From the NCBI GenBank assembly GCA_023388015.1, contig JAEWHB010000131.1, positions 1-16,022 of the forward strand: DNA of 16,022 bases. Direction: 5' to 3'. The stretch's first letter is position 1; each line of letters opens with the position of its first letter. A program made the position numbers and the translations under genes. The notes under the pieces were generated by a model that worked only from the letters and a program-made list of their open reading frames with translations, ran no database searches and was not told the origin of the DNA. The DNA comes from Bacteroidota bacterium (GTDB lineage Bacteria; Bacteroidota; Bacteroidia; Flavobacteriales; Weeksellaceae). This document shows positions 5,041 through 12,155 of this stretch, one piece after another.

Positions 5041-8028
5041 ATGAGACAATTTTATTTTCTATGCTGCATTTTAATGTGGCTACCAATTGGCTTAGGCGCT
5101 CAGGTCTTGATCGCAGATGAGCAACAAGAGGTTAACATGGCTCAACAACAGTTGTCGTTAAACTGGAATTCTACTCCGGATTTAACTGGCTGGAACCCTG
5201 AAACAGGGGAAGATGGTACGATGGAAAATTTCATTCCAACAGCAGGTGCTACAGAAACTTTTACGCCTGCTGTAGGGGATCGATTTTATGACACGGGCGG
5301 CCCCGGCGGCGGCGGGTTGAATCCGAATGGCGGAAATGGCACCGAACTTCCAGGTAATTACAAAAATTGCGGATGCGTTACCACTACTACACTAGATGGG
5401 GTAACTGAACTTCAGTTCCATACATTTGAAGTTTTTGGAAATTTTGACTGGTTAAGAATTTATGACGGAACTACTACTTCCGGCACACTTCTTTATAACA
5501 GTAACAGCAATACCGATACCGACACACTAGCGGGTATGATTGCCTACCATGGATCAGCGGTATTCACCGGAACTTCAGGCGCTATTACTTTTGAATTTAG
5601 TGCCAGTACCGTTGTGGACCACACGGGTTGGGATGTAGAAATTTTGGCAACCGAAAGTGGAGGTGGTGGTGATGAATTATTGATTGTAGACCTTACGGTA
5701 GAAAATCAAGTAACTATCACCGCAACTACTGCTGCCTCTCTGGCCACCACAAGCGGAAGTACTTTTACTGGATTCATTTTGGAAAACTTTTTCTCAAATG
5801 CAGGAACTCAAGCTATAGGCACTCCGGCATATGTTGGAACTCCAACCCTGACTGCAGCTTCTGTACCTACTGACAATTCTCCTTCTCTTTTCCGGGGGGG
5901 CTCAAATACAGATTTCGGAATGAATATATGGAGTTACTCATCTACAGGAACTACTACTTTCACAATTGGGTCACAAGCATTTACCGGCGAGGCTACTTGG
6001 AGTATAACTCCTGAATTGTATGCCGCCATGCTAACGGCTCCTGAAAGTGGTAATATTTATTTCCCTGCAGATACTTCCGACGACATTCCTTCCGTTGCCT
6101 CATTGGGCACTTATAGCGTTCTTCTTCCAGGAGGTGGAGGCGGTGAATGTGAGTGGACTGTAACCGTATTCGGGAATGGTCTTGGAGATGAAGTAAGTTG
6201 GGAATTCCGTGATTCGGATGGTGGTGTGTTGCTTTCAGGCGGACCTTATCCAGATTCTCCATTTACGGACATTCAGACTGTATCGGCTTCTGATCCGGTT
6301 GAATTCTATATTGAAACAATGGGATCCTGGAATGACAACGTTCCCTCATTCACAATTGCGAACGAAAACGGAATTATTCTAAACAACTCCATACAAGGAG
6401 GATTAGAAGCTACTTATTCTGATCTTATGTGTAGTGATTTACCACTTCCAACACCTGCAAATGATGATTGTGAGGATGTTACACCTACCACGCTTACAAA
6501 TGGCACACCGGCTACTTTTACCGGAACTACAGAGGGAGCTACGGGAAGCACAGAAGAAATCAATATTTTAGGATTTGCGGCTGTTTGGGAAGCTGTAACG
6601 CTGACAGGTGATTGTAATAATTTAACGGTGGATTACTGTGGAACTACACCGGGTGTAATGGACGGACAGATGTTAATTGTTTATACTGACTCTTGTCCGG
6701 CCGCCGATTTTGTAATTGGTAGTTATGATTTCACCACTTGTGGTGATGGAAATGGAACTATTCGATTCTATAATCTCCCTGCAGGGACTTATTACTTACC
6801 TGTTATTGTAGACACCGCCTTTAACACATTGGGTGAATATACAATGAACGTTCTTTCTGTAGACTGTCCACCACCGCCAACCAATGATGATTGTGAAGAT
6901 GCAATCCCACTTTCTTGCGGTGACTCTGATTCGGGTAGCACTTTAAGTGCCAACGATTCTGGTGGAAACCTTGCAGGAGATGTATTCTATAGCTTTACAG
7001 GAGATGGAACTGAACAATTAGTGACAGTTTCACTTTGTGGATCTTTCTATGACACCACCTTGAGAATTTATTCTGATTGTACTTTAAGTACCGAAATTGC
7101 TTTCAATGATGATTCATGTGGACTTCAATCTGAAGTTTCATTTCTTTCCGATGGAACAAGCACTTACATCATAATGGTTGAAGGTTACAGTTCGGAAACA
7201 GGCGAATATGTTATCAATCTGAGCTGTGAGGATCCTCCAGTTTATGACCCGTGTGCACCGGAACATACAGGAGAACCTAACAGCGGAATCGGTTTCAGTG
7301 ATGGATACATGGCTGCAAACGATTTCAATGTCTTGGCCGACACACAATTCGTAGTAGAAAAAATTACTTTGGAAGTTGTTACGGTAGGCGGGGATCCAAC
7401 TACCTTCAACCTTTCATTTTTTGAAGGTGAAACAGGTGTTGGAACTCCATTTGGAACTCCTATTGATAACTTAACCCCAACTTCCATTACACCAAACGGA
7501 TATTTGTTCGGGTTTTATCCAATGTTTACAGTTGAGCTAACTTTACCAACTTCACAGGCATTCCCCGCAACTACCACAGCGGATAAAAAATATTGGGTAG
7601 CGGTAGCTTCAGCATTGGATACAACAGGCGGATTTACCTATTGGGGATCTACCGAGTACTTTGCTGCTTCAACTCTTCCAACTTGGCAAAATGATGGAAC
7701 CAGTTGGTTCGTGTATGATGACGGAACCGGCGGAAACGTAGAAGGAATGATGTCAATTGAGGGCGAATGTGAAACGCTTGGCCTAAATGATATCTCTGCA
7801 ATTGATTTTGCCTATTATCCGAATCCGGTGAAAAATACGCTGAACATTGAATCACAAAAAGCCATTGAATCTGTTTCGGTATTCAATATGATGGGACAAA
7901 AAGTGATAAGTGAAATGAAAGTTGAAAATGGAAAAATCGATCTTTCTTCTCTTGCTCCGGGATCTTACATATTCCATGTGAAACTTGAAGGTAAACAGGT
8001 TGAAACTTTCAAAATTATTAAGAAGTAA
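5041..8028 (+). CDS. secreted CUB-domain protein with T9SS type A C-terminal sorting domain
   Basis: This 995-residue protein has a signal peptide (about 1-20, hydrophobic LCCILMWLPIGLGA with likely cleavage before Q21). A CUB-like domain at about 82-202 contains NYKNCGC and FDWLRIYDG. About 213-362 is an unassigned beta-rich Thr/Ser segment. About 369-465 holds a GECEWTVTVFGNG module of the kind found in cell-surface proteins. Two PPC-like beta-sandwich modules follow, each opening with NDDCED (474 and 615), and then an unassigned module at about 735-910. The last 75 residues or so (YYPNPVKNTLNIES, MGQKVIS, LAPGSYIFHV) are a type A T9SS sorting domain, which directs outer-membrane secretion and is normally cleaved. 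No protease, glycosidase or other catalytic motif is visible, so adhesin or matrix protein is only a guess. Many cysteines suggest disulfides. A Gly-coding GC-rich stretch at about 5295-5316 stands out in AT-rich DNA. Confidence 0.9.
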   Translation: MRQFYFLCCILMWLPIGLGAQVLIADEQQEVNMAQQQLSLNWNSTPDLTGWNPETGEDGTMENFIPTAGATETFTPAVGDRFYDTGGPGGGGLNPNGGNGTELPGNYKNCGCVTTTTLDGVTELQFHTFEVFGNFDWLRIYDGTTTSGTLLYNSNSNTDTDTLAGMIAYHGSAVFTGTSGAITFEFSASTVVDHTGWDVEILATESGGGGDELLIVDLTVENQVTITATTAASLATTSGSTFTGFILENFFSNAGTQAIGTPAYVGTPTLTAASVPTDNSPSLFRGGSNTDFGMNIWSYSSTGTTTFTIGSQAFTGEATWSITPELYAAMLTAPESGNIYFPADTSDDIPSVASLGTYSVLLPGGGGGECEWTVTVFGNGLGDEVSWEFRDSDGGVLLSGGPYPDSPFTDIQTVSASDPVEFYIETMGSWNDNVPSFTIANENGIILNNSIQGGLEATYSDLMCSDLPLPTPANDDCEDVTPTTLTNGTPATFTGTTEGATGSTEEINILGFAAVWEAVTLTGDCNNLTVDYCGTTPGVMDGQMLIVYTDSCPAADFVIGSYDFTTCGDGNGTIRFYNLPAGTYYLPVIVDTAFNTLGEYTMNVLSVDCPPPPTNDDCEDAIPLSCGDSDSGSTLSANDSGGNLAGDVFYSFTGDGTEQLVTVSLCGSFYDTTLRIYSDCTLSTEIAFNDDSCGLQSEVSFLSDGTSTYIIMVEGYSSETGEYVINLSCEDPPVYDPCAPEHTGEPNSGIGFSDGYMAANDFNVLADTQFVVEKITLEVVTVGGDPTTFNLSFFEGETGVGTPFGTPIDNLTPTSITPNGYLFGFYPMFTVELTLPTSQAFPATTTADKKYWVAVASALDTTGGFTYWGSTEYFAASTLPTWQNDGTSWFVYDDGTGGNVEGMMSIEGECETLGLNDISAIDFAYYPNPVKNTLNIESQKAIESVSVFNMMGQKVISEMKVENGKIDLSSLAPGSYIFHVKLEGKQVETFKIIKK

Positions 8029-8049
8029 GATTTAATTAATCTTAAATGA

Positions 8050-8073
8050 AGCCTCGGTTTTCCGGGGCTTTTT
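8050..8073 (+). terminator. intrinsic terminator of the T9SS-secreted protein gene
   Basis: Stem 8050-8057 (AGCCTCGG) pairs with 8062-8069 (CCGGGGCT) through 8 pairs, one of them T.G, around a TTTT loop. It is followed at once by TTTT. It lies 21 nt after the stop codon at 8028. Confidence 0.9.
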
Positions 8074-8110
8074 CTTTTAAACTAACTCCATTTATATTTT
8101 ATGTTGTATA

Positions 8111-8142
8111 AAAAAAGTTCCTTTGTAAAAAAAGGAACTTTT
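8111..8142 (-). terminator. terminator hairpin of gcvT (possibly bidirectional)
   Basis: A perfect 12-bp inverted repeat, 8113-8124 (AAAAGTTCCTTT) with 8131-8142 (AAAGGAACTTTT), encloses a 6-nt loop. On the minus strand, the direction of gcvT, the stem is followed by a long T-tract (complement of the A-run at 8111-8116), and it lies 22 nt past the gcvT stop. On the plus strand only a short T-run follows, so backup function for the upstream gene is possible but weaker. Confidence 0.85.
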
Positions 8143-8164
8143 CAATATCAGCATTGACTAATCA

Positions 8165-9241
8165 TTATACAAATGGCGTTTTAACCACTTCGGCTAAAAC
8201 ATTCTTATCCCGAATTTGGATGTAAATATTGGTTCCGATTTTGGCGAAATCTATGTTTACATATCCTAATCCGATTCCTTCTTTCAGCATCGGTGACATA
8301 GTCCCTGAAGTTACGATTCCGAGCGTATTTTCATATTCGTCAACAATTTTATAATCCTGACGTGGAATTCCTTTCTCCACCATTTTAAATCCTATTAATT
8401 TTCTGGAAACGCCTTCCTCCTTAAGTTTCGCGATGATATCTTTTGCCACGAAATCTGTGTTGAGTTTGGTAATCCAACCCAATCCTGCTTCGAGTGGTGA
8501 AGTCTCATCGTTGATGTCGTTTCCATAAAGACAAAATCCTTTTTCAAGTCGTAAAGTATCACGTGAGGCAAGTCCACAAGGTTCGATTCCGAAATCCTTT
8601 CCGGCCTCCATTACTTTTTCCCACATGGTTTGGGCAGCTTCATTTTTAAAATAAATTTCAAATCCACCCGAACCTGTATAACCGGTTGCCGAAATAATTA
8701 CGTCTTCAATTCCGGCAAATGTTGCGATTTCGAAGTGATAAAATGGAATTTCTGAAAGATTCACATCGGTCAAGGATTGCATAGCTTCAATGGCTTTCGG
8801 TCCTTGAATGGCCAAAAGGGACATTTGGTCTGAACGGTTTTCCAACTGCACATTCCATTTGTTTTGTTTGTTTATCCAATCCCAGTCTTTATCGATATTG
8901 GAAGCATTTACCACAAGCATCCATTCATCATTTGAAATTTTATAAATGATAAGATCATCAATAATTCCACCTTTTTCATTGGGCATACAAGTATATTGAG
9001 CCTGTCCGATGGATACTTTGGACACATCGTTCGTACCGATGTACTGCAATAAATTTTCCACTTCGGGTCCTTTTGCAAAGAATTGTCCCATGTGGCTGAC
9101 GTCAAAAACGCCGACTCCTTCCCGCACGACCATGTGTTCGTGATTGACTCCTTTGTACTGAACCGGCATTTCGAATCCGGCAAAGGGAACCATTTTGGCT
9201 CCTAAGTCTTTATGAATCTGATTAAAGGCTGTAACTTTCAT
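8165..9241 (-). CDS. gcvT: glycine cleavage system T protein (aminomethyltransferase)
   Basis: This 358-residue GcvT releases ammonia from the aminomethyl-lipoyl H protein and passes the methylene group to tetrahydrofolate, forming 5,10-methylene-THF. Family signatures are VPFAGFEMPVQY (18-29), VGVFDVSHMGQF (43-54), the folate-site aspartate in GGIIDDLIIYK (D95/D96), ATGYTGSGGFEIYF (about 195-208), and SRDTLRLEKGFCLYGNDI near 237-254. A C-terminal barrel carries GTMSPMLKEGIGLGYV. The length matches bacterial GcvT with no C-terminal fusion. gcvH and gcvP are not in the window, so the system is dispersed in this genome. It follows the signalling genes on the same strand after 68 nt and has its own -7 box. 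Confidence 0.96.
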   Translation of the reverse strand: MKVTAFNQIHKDLGAKMVPFAGFEMPVQYKGVNHEHMVVREGVGVFDVSHMGQFFAKGPEVENLLQYIGTNDVSKVSIGQAQYTCMPNEKGGIIDDLIIYKISNDEWMLVVNASNIDKDWDWINKQNKWNVQLENRSDQMSLLAIQGPKAIEAMQSLTDVNLSEIPFYHFEIATFAGIEDVIISATGYTGSGGFEIYFKNEAAQTMWEKVMEAGKDFGIEPCGLASRDTLRLEKGFCLYGNDINDETSPLEAGLGWITKLNTDFVAKDIIAKLKEEGVSRKLIGFKMVEKGIPRQDYKIVDEYENTLGIVTSGTMSPMLKEGIGLGYVNIDFAKIGTNIYIQIRDKNVLAEVVKTPFV

Positions 9242-9269
9242 TTGTAATCTGTTTTAAAATGGATAATTA

Positions 9270-9277
9270 CAAATGTA
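9270..9277 (-). promoter_or_regulatory. -7 box of gcvT promoter
   Basis: On the minus strand this reads TACATTTG, a perfect TAnnTTTG box, 28 nt before the gcvT ATG. No convincing TTTG -33 element is at the expected spacing. The predicted leader is roughly 20-25 nt. Confidence 0.55.
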
Positions 9278-9309
9278 TTAAATTAAGCGAAGATTTTTTG
9301 CGATTTAAA

Positions 9310-9948
9310 TCAGTCTACGATTTTTTGATGCATGGCATAGAGAACAAGTCCTACCCTGCTTTTGATGTTGAGTTTATCAAATAAAACCTGACGGTATCCA
9401 TCAATTGTTTTGGGACTCAGCGCCATTTCTTCAGCGATTTCCTTATAAGTCATTTCGGTACAGACAAGTTTTAAGAATCGTATTTCTTGTTCTTTAAGGG
9501 CTTCATGAGGCTTTTGAGGTTTGGCGTTTACATTGTTCAATAAAGCTGAACTCACCACTTCATTGTGGTAAAATCCATTGGAAAGTAAATGGTCTAGTGC
9601 TGATTTCAACTCGTTTGGAGTAGTATTTTTCAATAAATAACCATGTGCTCCGTTTCTCACTGCTTGAATGATGTTTCTTTCCTCATCGTTCATGGAAAGA
9701 ATGAGCACTTTTAAATCAGGTTTATGAGATTTAATCCATGCAAGTGTTTCAAAGCCATTCATAATGGGCATATTTAAATCAAGCAAAACGATGGCGGGTT
9801 TGTCGTTTTCTTTGGCTAGTTTGTTTATAAAGTCTTTTCCGTTTTCGGCACAAAAAAGGACTTCATATCCTTCAAAATTGTTGACCATATCCTCGAGGGC
9901 TTTTGTAAAAAGATAATGGTCATCAATTATTACAATTTTATGCGACAT
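9310..9948 (-). CDS. LuxR/NarL-type response regulator
   Basis: This 212-residue protein has a receiver domain at 1-120: acidic pocket D9-D10, phospho-acceptor D57 in VLLDLNMP, and conserved K107 in GYLLKNTTP. A LuxR-type helix-turn-helix follows at about 150-207, with LKEQEIRFLKLVCTEMTYKEIAEEMALSPKT-type spacing and DKLNIKSRVGLVLYA at the end. It is expected to bind DNA as a phosphorylation-induced dimer, with the adjacent kinase as partner. Its start overlaps the kinase gene end by 11 nt, indicating translational coupling and a matched pair. It is the last gene of the four-gene unit. Targets are unknown; the unit's own promoter region (11937-12155), which carries an inverted repeat, is a reasonable place to look. 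Confidence 0.93.
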   Translation of the reverse strand: MSHKIVIIDDHYLFTKALEDMVNNFEGYEVLFCAENGKDFINKLAKENDKPAIVLLDLNMPIMNGFETLAWIKSHKPDLKVLILSMNDEERNIIQAVRNGAHGYLLKNTTPNELKSALDHLLSNGFYHNEVVSSALLNNVNAKPQKPHEALKEQEIRFLKLVCTEMTYKEIAEEMALSPKTIDGYRQVLFDKLNIKSRVGLVLYAMHQKIVD

Positions 9949-10693
9949 TTTCAGTAGTTTTTTTTCGGTATGTGATTTCGAGTCGGGTACCTTTATTAAT
10001 TTCTGAGTCTAAGTTAAGAAAAGCTCCGATAAGTTTGGCCCGATTTCGCATATTTATAATCCCTGTCCCCAAAACAGCTGTGCTGTCAAAGCCTACTCCA
10101 TTGTCTTTGACGGAAATATTCAGCTCTTTTCCCTTGAATCTGAAAGCGACTTCCATTTTGGTTGCGCGTGCATATTTCATGGAATTGGAAAAGAATTCCT
10201 GAATAATCCTGAGCAAAATTATTTCTTTGTCATCTGGAATGATAAAAGGTTCGCCTTCGACAATCAACTCGACTTCCATAAATTTAAGTCTTTCAAATCG
10301 TGACAATTCCAATTCAATGGATTTAATCAGTCCAACATTTTTAATGTAATCCGTATTCAAAGCTTTGGAAAGACCTCTTACTTCTGTTATGGCAGTCTGA
10401 ATTAAATCCTGAAGTTCTCCCACTTTTGGTTTTAATTCCGTGGGAGATTCTTCATGGACTTTGTAACTGTATAAATTCAGTGTGGAAAGAATTTGTCCTA
10501 TGTTGTCGTGGATCTCCCACGAAATATTCCGAAGCGTTTGTTCCGTAATTTCAATTCGGGTTTTGGTTATTTCTTTCCGATAATAATCCTTTCTTCTGTG
10601 GTAAAGTATAAACAAGGTTACCAGCGAAATACTGAAAACAAGGGAAGTCACACAAGCTGAGACAATCAGTAAGAATATTTCTTTTTGCTCCAT
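9938..10693 (-). CDS. HisKA_3-type sensor histidine kinase with a single membrane helix
   Basis: This 251-residue kinase has one predicted transmembrane helix at about 7-31, then a short linker with basic residues (YHRRKDYYRK). The dimerisation/phosphoacceptor region has the HisKA_3 motif I61-H62-D63 (phospho-His62), as in NarX/DesK-type kinases that partner with LuxR-type regulators. The HATPase_c domain shows the N box near E166-N170, the G1 box DNGVGF (197-202) and GTGIINMRNRA (209-219). It has no periplasmic sensor domain, PAS, HAMP or TPR region, so signal input probably comes through a partner. The obvious candidate is the 7-helix protein whose gene overlaps this one by 28 nt. Both the overlap and the missing input domain support a multi-component sensor; that is inference. 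Confidence 0.9.
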   Translation of the reverse strand: MEQKEIFLLIVSACVTSLVFSISLVTLFILYHRRKDYYRKEITKTRIEITEQTLRNISWEIHDNIGQILSTLNLYSYKVHEESPTELKPKVGELQDLIQTAITEVRGLSKALNTDYIKNVGLIKSIELELSRFERLKFMEVELIVEGEPFIIPDDKEIILLRIIQEFFSNSMKYARATKMEVAFRFKGKELNISVKDNGVGFDSTAVLGTGIINMRNRAKLIGAFLNLDSEINKGTRLEITYRKKTTENVA

Positions 10694-11310
10694 AAAAATC
10701 CGGTAATAAATGTGCTATGCATTATCAGTATTACAACCAGCAATACTTTTATAGTCGGTAGTTGAAAATCTCCCAGCAACTCCTTTAGGTTGGAAATTGA
10801 AAATATGGGAAACGTCGTTGCATAAAAAATAAAATATGCTGCACTTACCCAAAACAACAAATTCCTTTGAATGCCGTCAAAACTCTCTACTTTGAGCATT
10901 TCGTTTAAAACCATAATTATAATGATAATAAAGAAAAAACTACTTAAAACATAAGTGTAAGTTAATAAATCGGTTCTAAAATCTTGAATTACTAGAAAAT
11001 TAAAAAAGTATATAAGGTTAAAAATTGCAATCATTCCAATACATATTTTTCGGGAAAGCTTTCCTAAATATCCATAAAATATAAAACACAAAAAATTAAA
11101 TTCAAACAGAGCCTTTAAATTGTAAAGCCATACGTTGTTAGTTGGATAAAAATTATAACAAAACACTTCAAGACAAGCAGTTACACCTAACAAAATTGGC
11201 AGGTATTTCAATCTAGTATGTTTATATTTTGACCAGGTTAATAAACTGATAAAAAAAGTAAACAATTGAATATAGGTAGCTACTTCAATTAACACACGTA
11301 ATGTTTCCAC
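10666..11310 (-). CDS. putative 7-transmembrane membrane protein, possible sensory partner of the kinase
   Basis: This 214-residue protein consists almost wholly of hydrophobic segments, with about seven helices by eye: near 6-26, 36-53, 65-84, 89-110, 115-136, 149-171 and 185-207. Short charged loops lie between them, and the C-terminus is positively charged (WSKKKYSY). I do not recognise a named family or catalytic motif. Its gene end overlaps the kinase start by 28 nt, and it follows the lipoprotein gene by 20 nt, so the three should be made together. Comparable 7TM sensor modules (for example 7TMR-DISM) are fused to kinases elsewhere. A split version here is an inference from gene context and from the kinase lacking its own sensor domain. 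Confidence 0.72.
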   Translation of the reverse strand: METLRVLIEVATYIQLFTFFISLLTWSKYKHTRLKYLPILLGVTACLEVFCYNFYPTNNVWLYNLKALFEFNFLCFIFYGYLGKLSRKICIGMIAIFNLIYFFNFLVIQDFRTDLLTYTYVLSSFFFIIIIIMVLNEMLKVESFDGIQRNLLFWVSAAYFIFYATTFPIFSISNLKELLGDFQLPTIKVLLVVILIMHSTFITGFLWSKKKYSY

Positions 11311-11330
11311 AAAAAATTAAACTTATTAAA

Positions 11331-11936
11331 TTAAGGGCAAATATTTGGGCAGGTATGCAGCGTATTTGCAATACCACTGGATCCGCTTGGTTTATTAGTT
11401 TGATCAATATTTGATAAAGTATCTGATTTTGCCTGAATATCTAACGAATCTGAAACCATTTTCATAGCAAAAACTTCACTCAATTTTTTTGGTTTTCCAA
11501 CTTCTGAATTCATCGGATCAAAAGCTTCATTTTTATTTGTTGTCTTATCTTTATAAGTCGGTGCGTACATCAAAGTAAGATCATAATCCATATTTGATGC
11601 ATTCGGCATATTTGGCTTTGCACTATTATATTGGGTATGAATAAATTCAATCCCATTTACTGTGATATTGTTCTTCTTTCCTTCAGACCTCACATAATCA
11701 ATATATTTTTCAAGTTCATCAATCGAAACCCAAGTTCGTAATGCATATTGATCTCCCTGCACTTCAGGATGAGCCACCCGATAATTGTCCAATTGTTCAA
11801 AAGCTTTCTCGTAAGTAATCAAGTTTTTTGGAGGTGTGGGATCATGTGGGTCAGACGGATTGGTTTCGGTTTGATGGTGGCAAGAAATAAAAGCAGTTAC
11901 AATCACTGCCGAAATTAAAAATTTGATTGTTGTCAT
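11331..11936 (-). CDS. predicted lipoprotein, first gene of the signalling unit
   Basis: This 201-residue protein has an N-terminal lipoprotein signal peptide ending in a lipobox (TAFIS-C19), then a polar Pro/Asp/His-rich linker (about 20-37). A compact region at about 40-125 includes YRVAHPEVQGDQYALRTW and the strongly amphipathic SIDELEKYIDYVRSEGK, followed by NGIEFI. The C-terminal third is low-complexity and ends in NTLHTCPNICP, with two cysteines in the last six residues. I do not recognise a named family with certainty. Being first in the unit and periplasm- or outer-membrane-facing, it may present a signal to the 7-helix protein, or be the output that the system controls. It has its own candidate promoter at 11964-11995. 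Confidence 0.75.
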   Translation of the reverse strand: MTTIKFLISAVIVTAFISCHHQTETNPSDPHDPTPPKNLITYEKAFEQLDNYRVAHPEVQGDQYALRTWVSIDELEKYIDYVRSEGKKNNITVNGIEFIHTQYNSAKPNMPNASNMDYDLTLMYAPTYKDKTTNKNEAFDPMNSEVGKPKKLSEVFAMKMVSDSLDIQAKSDTLSNIDQTNKPSGSSGIANTLHTCPNICP

Positions 11937-11963
11937 TGTTTTAAGTTTTTAGAATTTGATATG

Positions 11964-11995
11964 CGAAATTAATTTAATAATCAGAATTTAACAAA
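11964..11995 (-). promoter_or_regulatory. candidate promoter of the lipoprotein-7TM-kinase-regulator unit
   Basis: On the minus strand a TTTG element (11995-11992) is followed after 20 nt by TAATTTCG (11971-11964), one mismatch from TAnnTTTG. The ATG at 11936 lies 27 nt further on. Spacing fits the Bacteroidota promoter; the mismatch lowers confidence. Confidence 0.45.
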
Positions 11996-12026
11996 AGTTT
12001 AAATTTACAACTTAAATATAAAATAA

Positions 12027-12053
12027 TGAAAATCAGTATTTTATTGATTTTCA
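12027..12053. repeat. perfect 9-bp inverted repeat in the divergent intergenic region
   Basis: TGAAAATCA (12027-12035) and TGATTTTCA (12045-12053) are exact reverse complements separated by 9 nt. The repeat lies between the two divergent promoters, 32 nt upstream of the -33 element at 11992-11995 and 66 nt upstream of the one at 12119. An operator is possible; no T-tract supports a terminator. Confidence 0.55.
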
Positions 12054-12118
12054 ACATCAAAAAAACAGGAAAAATCCTTATAGATCACAGGGAAATCACG
12101 GTAGTATGAATACCCACT

Positions 12119-12151
12119 TTTGATGAGGAAAATTCAATCTGACTATATTTG
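12119..12151 (+). promoter_or_regulatory. promoter giving a leaderless or near-leaderless mRNA
   Basis: A -33 TTTG (12119-12122) and a perfect -7 box TATATTTG (12144-12151) are separated by 21 nt. The ATG of the following gene is 12156-12158, only 4 nt past the -7 box, so transcription should start on or next to the start codon. This also decides the start: an in-frame ATG at 12120 lies within the promoter and would not be transcribed. Confidence 0.72.
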
Positions 12152-12155
12152 CACC

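Noticed and set aside
9302..9311. GATTTAAATC palindrome at the response-regulator stop as an operator or terminator
   Set aside because: A 10-bp AT-rich palindrome with no loop and overlapping a stop codon; chance is likely in this composition.
12120..12155. Upstream in-frame ATG for the YiiX-like gene
   Set aside because: It falls inside the promoter (between -33 and -7), and the added residues would precede an otherwise ideal lipoprotein signal peptide.
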